The notes below the pieces were generated by a model. It worked only from the letters and a program-made list of their open reading frames with translations, was not told where the DNA came from and did no database searches. The position numbers were made by a program, and so were the translations under genes. A stretch of DNA of 19,945 nucleotides from Scytonema sp. UIC 10036 (GTDB taxonomy: Bacteria > Cyanobacteriota > Cyanobacteriia > Cyanobacteriales > Nostocaceae): contig NZ_WJFC01000239.1 of the NCBI RefSeq assembly GCF_009725235.1, positions 1 through 19,945 of the forward strand. Reading direction: 5' to 3'. Each line of letters starts with the position of its first letter. Within the stretch, counting starts at the first letter, position 1. Below, piece by piece: positions 17,601 to 19,945 of this stretch.

Positions 17601-19945
17601 AGACGTTCCTGAGGTAGTAGGGGGTCGATGGGCACATAAGCCCCACCCGCCTTGAGAATTCCCAACAGTCCCACCACCATTTCTAGTGAGCGTTCCACGC
17701 ACAGACCGACCAGCACCTCAGGACCAACGCCCACTGAGCGCAAGTGGTGCGCCAATTGGTTAGCGCGACAATTCAACTCATGGTAGGTCAATTGTTGATT
17801 TTCATACACCAGTGCCACCGCATTTGGGCTACGTTGTACTTGTGACTCAAATAACTGATAGATACACTTATCCTGGGGATACTCTACACTAGTCGAGTTG
17901 CACTCCAAGAGTAACTGTTGTTGCTCCACTTCTGTCAGCAGGGGCAATTGGGAAATTCGCTGCTGTGGATTGGCAACAATACCTTCAAGCAATGTCTGGA
18001 AATGACCCGTCATCCGCTCAATGGTGCTGCTGTCAAATAAGCCAGTGTTATACTCCCACACACCCACTAGTCCATCTGCGGTGTTCTCCATTGATAAGGT
18101 AAGATCGAACTTTGCCGTTGTGCTTTGTGTTGGCAATGAACTGACAGTTAACCTATTGAGCTCTACTTGGGTCATCGGCGCATTCTGCAGGACAAGCATC
18201 ACCTGAAACAGCGGTGTATGGCTCAGATCTCGTTGTGGCTGCAATGCTTCCACCAGCATTTCAAACGGCAAATCTTGATGAGCATAGGCATCGATTGTCA
18301 TGTGCCTGACGCGAGCAAGTAATTCGTCAAAACTGGGGTTGCCCGACAAATCAGTACGCAGAACTAACGTGTTGACGAAAAAGCCAATTAAGCCCTCAAG
18401 TTCACTGCGATTGCGGTTAGCTATCGGTGACCCTACTAGAATGTCTTCTGTACCAGAATAGCGGTAAAGTAATGTATCAAACGCTGCCAACAGCGTCATG
18501 AACAAGGTGACTCCTTGTTGCTGACTCAGTTGTGTGAGCGCACGAGTTAGCTCAACAGAGAATGTAAACTCTTGATGGGCTCCACTGAAGGTTTGCACTG
18601 CCGGTCTCGGTCGGTCAGTGGGGAGCGATAAGAAAGCTGGTGCATTTGCCAGTTGTTGTTGCCAGTAAGCCAGTTGGCTTTGCAGGACATCTCCTTGCAA
18701 CCACTGCCGTTGCCACAGTGCAAAGTCCGCATACTGAATGGGCAACGGTGCTAAGGGTGTTTGGGTAGCGTCTCGCAGAGAGGGCTGACCTTGACAAAAA
18801 GCATTGTACAACGCTGCTAGCTCCTGAACAAACACACCAATTGACCATCCATCACTGACAATATGATGCATACACACTAGCAAAATGTGTTCTGTCTCGG
18901 ACAGCACTACTAATGTCGCCCTGAATAACGGTTCATTTGCCAAGTCAAAGGGTCGTTGTGATTGTACGATTGCCAATTGCTGTGTTGCGATTTCTTGCTC
19001 GCTTTTTGGTAAATGCTGCCAATCGAGAATCGACAGTGACCAAGTAGTTTCTGTGTGAATGATTTGAACTGGTTGCCCATCAACAGTGATAAAGTTGGTA
19101 CGTAAAACTTCGTGGCGAGCAATAATTTCCCCCAAGCTTTGTTCTAAGGCTGTCACTTGAAGTTGACCTTGAAGACGGAAAGCTCCTGGAATGTTGTAGA
19201 TAGCACTGTTGGGCTTGAACTGGTCTAAAAACCACAAACGCTGTTGAGCAAATGACAGTGATAAGTGTGCATTCCTTGGGGTTGGTAGAAGCGGTGGGGC
19301 AGCCAGTTCTAACTGCTGTTGCTGCCACTGCTGAATCTCTTGCGCCAATTGTGCAACTGTCGCTGCGGCAAACAAGCTACGCAATGGGAGTTCTACTTTC
19401 AAACTGGTGCGTATACGTGAGATGAGTTGGGTTGCCAGCAGCGAGTGTCCCCCTAGTTCAAAGAAGTTATCATGTATGCCCACTTGCTCTACTTTTAAGA
19501 CATCAGCCCAAATGAGCGCTAGCATTTCTTCGATTGGGTTACGTGGGGCAAAAAATTTGTCTAACAGTTCGCGATCTAACTCAGGGGAAGGTAGGGCACG
19601 GTGGTCTACCTTACCGTTGGGTGTCAGGGGCAAAGCTTCTAGGATGACGATTGCATTTGGCACCATGTACTCTGGCAGCTTTGTTTTCAGGAATTGGCGC
19701 AACTCGCTAATTGTGGGTGCATAATGGTTTTGTGGTACAATATAGGCGACTAAGCGTTGATCCCCTGGGGTGTCTACTCTAACTATAACGACAACTGAGT
19801 GAACTGATGGGTGTTGACTTAGTACTGCTTCTATCTCGCCCAATTCGATACGGAAGCCGCGAATCTTTACCTGGTTGTCGATGCGACCAAGGAATTCGAT
19901 ATTGCCATCGGGGAGGTAGCGTGCCTTATCGCCTGTTTTGTACAG
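11657..19945 (-). CDS. Nonribosomal peptide synthetase, (A)-PCP-C-A-PCP-C-A-PCP-reductase, 5' end outside window
   Basis: The frame is open from the right edge to a stop at 11657-11659, giving 2762 visible residues. A TTG at 19843 is not the start: the 34 codons upstream of it (LYKTGDKARYLPDGNIEFLG onward) are conserved adenylation-domain sequence. The visible layout is the C-terminal part of one A domain and its PCP, a complete C-A-PCP module, and a second C-A-PCP module ending in a thioester reductase. Both condensation domains keep HHIVSDGWS, all three carrier serines are present, and there is no epimerase or thioesterase. My reading of the binding-pocket residues gives Thr then Gly as the last two building blocks, followed by NAD(P)H-dependent release as an aldehyde. 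More modules, possibly in other genes, must lie to the right. Two adjacent modules share a nearly identical 773-bp block. Confidence 0.95.
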   Translation of the reverse strand: MYKTGDKARYLPDGNIEFLGRIDNQVKIRGFRIELGEIEAVLSQHPSVHSVVVIVRVDTPGDQRLVAYIVPQNHYAPTISELRQFLKTKLPEYMVPNAIVILEALPLTPNGKVDHRALPSPELDRELLDKFFAPRNPIEEMLALIWADVLKVEQVGIHDNFFELGGHSLLATQLISRIRTSLKVELPLRSLFAAATVAQLAQEIQQWQQQQLELAAPPLLPTPRNAHLSLSFAQQRLWFLDQFKPNSAIYNIPGAFRLQGQLQVTALEQSLGEIIARHEVLRTNFITVDGQPVQIIHTETTWSLSILDWQHLPKSEQEIATQQLAIVQSQRPFDLANEPLFRATLVVLSETEHILLVCMHHIVSDGWSIGVFVQELAALYNAFCQGQPSLRDATQTPLAPLPIQYADFALWQRQWLQGDVLQSQLAYWQQQLANAPAFLSLPTDRPRPAVQTFSGAHQEFTFSVELTRALTQLSQQQGVTLFMTLLAAFDTLLYRYSGTEDILVGSPIANRNRSELEGLIGFFVNTLVLRTDLSGNPSFDELLARVRHMTIDAYAHQDLPFEMLVEALQPQRDLSHTPLFQVMLVLQNAPMTQVELNRLTVSSLPTQSTTAKFDLTLSMENTADGLVGVWEYNTGLFDSSTIERMTGHFQTLLEGIVANPQQRISQLPLLTEVEQQQLLLECNSTSVEYPQDKCIYQLFESQVQRSPNAVALVYENQQLTYHELNCRANQLAHHLRSVGVGPEVLVGLCVERSLEMVVGLLGILKAGGAYVPIDPLLPQERLAFILEDAQISLLLTQQQLLQNLPKKDIPVLCIDSDWEVIAQQTAENPICLATAQDLAYIIYTSGSTGQPKGVLINHSNVVRLFAATQEWFDFNQKDVWTLFHSFAFDFSVWEIWGALIYGGRLVVVPYWVSRSATAFYDLLCKEQVTVLNQTPSAFQQLSRAEETMTAPTDLAVRWVIFGGEALEIQSLKAWLARHGVESPRLVNMYGITETTVHVTYCPITTVDVRQGAGSAIGCPIPDLQVYVLDRQQQLLPIGVPGELHIGGAGLARGYLNRPQLTQEKFIPNPFSTDRHSRLYKTGDKARYLPDGNIEFLGRIDNQVKIRGFRIELGEIEAVLSQHPSVHSVVVIVRVDTPGDQRLVAYIVPQNHYAPTISELRQFLKTKLPEYMVPNAIVILEALPLTPNGKVDHRALPSPELDRELLDKFFAPRNPIEEMLALIWADVLKVEQVGIHDNFFELGGHSLLATQLISRIRTSLKVELPLRSLFAAATVAQLAQEIQQWQQQQLELAAPPLLPTPRNAHLSLSFAQQRLWFLDQFKPNSAIYNIPGAFRLVGNLNRAALEQSLIEIIHRHEALRTNFVTINGKPSQIIQKEITWTVSIFEWQHLPRGEQEIATQQLAKQQAIQPFDLAKGALIRATLVVLNETEHILLVCMHHIVSDGWSMGVFISELATLYNAYSHGQPSPLAPLPIQYADFALWQRNWLKGSVLQTQLSYWQQQLKDAPALLSLPTDRPRPAIQTFAGAHQDFAITGELTRKLAKLSQEQGVTLFMTLLAAYNTLLYRYTGQTDILVGSPIANRDRSEIEGLIGFFLNTLVLRTNLAGNPSFSELLSQVREVALGAYAHQNLPFEMLVEVLQPERNLSYSPLFQVMFVLQNTPMSEVEIAGLTISSLSAQNTIAKFDLTLSMHNSPTGLVGAWEYNTDLFDASTIERMTGHFVTLLEGIVANPKEQILQLPLLTQPEQQQLLVGWNDTGVDYPLDKCIHQLFEEQVERTPDAVAVVYENEQLTYHQLNCRANQLAHYLRSLGVKPDTLVGICVKRSLEMVVGLLGILKAGGAYVPLDPDYPTDRLRFVLEDAALPVLLTQQSLLEFLPEFTAQVVCLDSDRQLITQHSLENSLSGSQPENLAYVIYTSGSTGQPKGVEVSHKGVVNFLASMSVCPGVTDADTFFAVTTISFDIAALELYLPLVVGAKVVVVAREVASDGTRLLLELQQSGTTVMQATPATWQMLLASGLSTQKLGMKLLCGGEALNAQLAHQLLQTDSEVWNLYGPTETTIWSSIYQLRNEPQQLQTRSAIASIGRPIANTQIYILDTQLQPVPLGVAGELHIGGASLARGYLNRPELTQEKFIPNPFSADPDSRLYKTGDLARYLPDGNIEYLGRIDNQVKVRGFRIELSEIETVLDQYPHVQASCAIVREDTPGDKRLVAYIMPHQHSTATINELRQFLKAKLPDYMVPNAIVILESLPLTPNGKVDRRALPTPDQTRPDLEETFVSPRTLVEEILAGIWTEVLRVQQVGVHDNFFNIGGHSLTAIQVMSRLNEIFQIELALRQLFETPTIAELAEAIEVTRQTGASATKDNMTIVDLQAQAVLDPTICLGNQVYEPITEPSAVFLTGATGFLGAFLLAEILHQTQADVYCLVRASSTEEGKKRIQKNLESYFLWEASLDSRIIPVIGALSQPLFALSLEQFQELASRIDVIYHNGALVNHAYPYTLLKAANVFGTQEILRLASVAKIKPVHFISTNSVFFSDEYFKVGVVREDDALEHSKGLSGGYAQSKWVAEKLVMIARERGIPCCIYRPGRVGWHSQTGVWNTNDTLYRIIKGCLQLGSVPNMDEMVEISPVDYVSQAIINLSRQKEALGKTFHLINPHSLAWSEIVHCMHSLGYPLQQEFYDDWQAKLIHSTKNSSNNALYPLVALYSQKNSSEQVTNQRTSLHFDCQNTLDGLTGTSISCPKIDDKLLRTFFSYFMHSGVLDAPQSM
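11660..12815 (-). other. Terminal thioester reductase domain
   Basis: This is a short-chain-dehydrogenase-like release domain. TGATGFLG (12737-12760) binds the NAD(P)H dinucleotide, ISTNSV supplies the active-site Ser/Thr, and YAQSK (12266-12280) holds the catalytic Tyr and Lys. IYRPGRVGW and ISPVDYVSQAI follow as in related domains. It would release the peptide as an aldehyde (two-electron) or alcohol (four-electron). The last 80 or so residues are not conserved to my eye. Confidence 0.9.
12920..16045 (-). other. NRPS module predicted for glycine: C-A-PCP
   Basis: The condensation domain spans about 16045-14700, with HHIVSDGWS near 15612-15636. The adenylation domain spans about 14660-13165, with YTSGSTGQPKG near 14180-14212. 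The PCP has GGHSLTAIQ with its serine codon at 13013-13015. From FDIAALELY, TTVMQATP, LLCGGEA and NLYGPTETTIWSS I read D I L Q L G L I W plus Lys. This is the classical glycine code. Confidence 0.85.
15942..16714. repeat. Near-identical intermodule block, copy 1 (period 3231 bp)
   Basis: This 773-bp block covers the end of an A domain, the PCP and the first residues of the next C domain. By eye it differs from 19173-19945 at only three positions (15968, 16664 and 16712 against 19199, 19895 and 19943). Outside the left border the two copies diverge at once. Confidence 0.9.
16110..19275 (-). other. NRPS module predicted for threonine: C-A-PCP
   Basis: The condensation domain spans about 19275-17900, with HHIVSDGWS near 18843-18868. 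The adenylation domain spans about 17870-16360, with YTSGSTGQPKG near 17393-17425. The PCP serine codon is 16211-16213. From FDFSVWE, VTVLNQTP, VIFGGEA and NMYGITETTVHV I read the pocket as D F W N I G M V H plus the A10 Lys. That is the well-known threonine code. The C domain lies like an LCL type, with no epimerase before it. It carries a seven-residue insertion (LRDATQT) relative to the next C domain. Confidence 0.85.
18760..18780. repeat. In-frame 21-bp insertion in a condensation domain
   Basis: The plus strand reads GTAGCGTCTCGCAGAG (18765-18780). This resembles a dispersed Nostoc-type repeat. It adds LRDATQT between GQPS and PLAPLP; the next C domain has GQPSPLAPLP with no insert. Confidence 0.6.
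19173..19945. repeat. Near-identical intermodule block, copy 2, open at the window edge
   Basis: This is the partner of 15942-16714, shifted by 3231 bp (1077 codons). About 695 bp in the middle (19200-19894) are identical. Two of the three differences lie in the last 51 bp, so the right border may be near or beyond the edge. Confidence 0.9.
19340..19945 (-). other. NRPS module X, partial: A-domain C-terminus and PCP
   Basis: Visible are A-domain motifs A7-A8 (LYKTGDKARYLPDG, RIDNQVKIRGFRIELGEIEA), A10 (NGKVDHRAL, near 19594-19623) and the carrier motif DNFFELGGHSLLATQ, whose phosphopantetheine serine codon is 19442-19444. The pocket residues are beyond the window, so the substrate cannot be read. 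Confidence 0.9.

Noticed and set aside
19841..19843. TTG as the start of the NRPS gene
   Set aside because: The codons upstream to the window edge encode conserved A-domain motifs (LYKTGD, RIDNQVKIRG), so the gene continues beyond the window.

Overview
The window looks like part of a filamentous, probably heterocyst-forming cyanobacterium (Nostocales type). The evidence is the repeated HIP1 octamer GCGATCGC (for example at 2887, 5646, 7399, 11346, 13710, 14282 and 15197), a DevBCA-type exporter operon, a DUF3102 gene, heptamer short tandem repeats (AATTACG) and several dispersed palindromes familiar from Nostoc-like genomes. This rests on family recognition; no search was run.

Left third (1-3200): AT-rich, mostly decaying accessory DNA. 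It holds a weak 34-codon ORF, a gene interrupted by an amber codon (1021-1374), an intact DUF3102 gene (1524-2441) with a striking 25-nt palindrome in its coding sequence, and a field of gene remnants. A 135-bp MITE with an 8-bp target duplication sits among the remnants.

Middle (3224-6374): a tight three-gene operon encoding a membrane fusion protein, an FtsX-like permease and an ATPase of the DevBCA exporter family. It is followed by 1.3 kb of gene-free, repeat-rich DNA (6375-7690) containing two copies of a palindromic repeat, one of which carries a second nested repeat.

Then (7691-10156): a rightward three-gene set. It encodes a TrpB2-like fold-type-II PLP enzyme with an altered substrate loop, a 151-residue protein carrying the Coq4-type metal motif HDxxHx11E, and a YggS/PipY-type PLP-binding protein.

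Right half (11657-19945, leftward, open at the right edge): a large NRPS gene with the layout (A)-PCP / C-A-PCP / C-A-PCP-reductase, followed 30 bp downstream by an MFS exporter gene. My reading of the ten-residue A-domain codes is DFWNIGMVHK (Thr) and DILQLGLIWK (Gly), with reductive release. The predicted peptide therefore ends in -X-Thr-glycinal, which could close to a cyclic imine or be reduced further. A 773-bp stretch is almost identical in two successive modules (3 differences), a sign of recent conversion or duplication. The PLP/Coq4-like cassette converges on the NRPS-MFS operon, so it may supply or modify a building block; that link is inference from position only.
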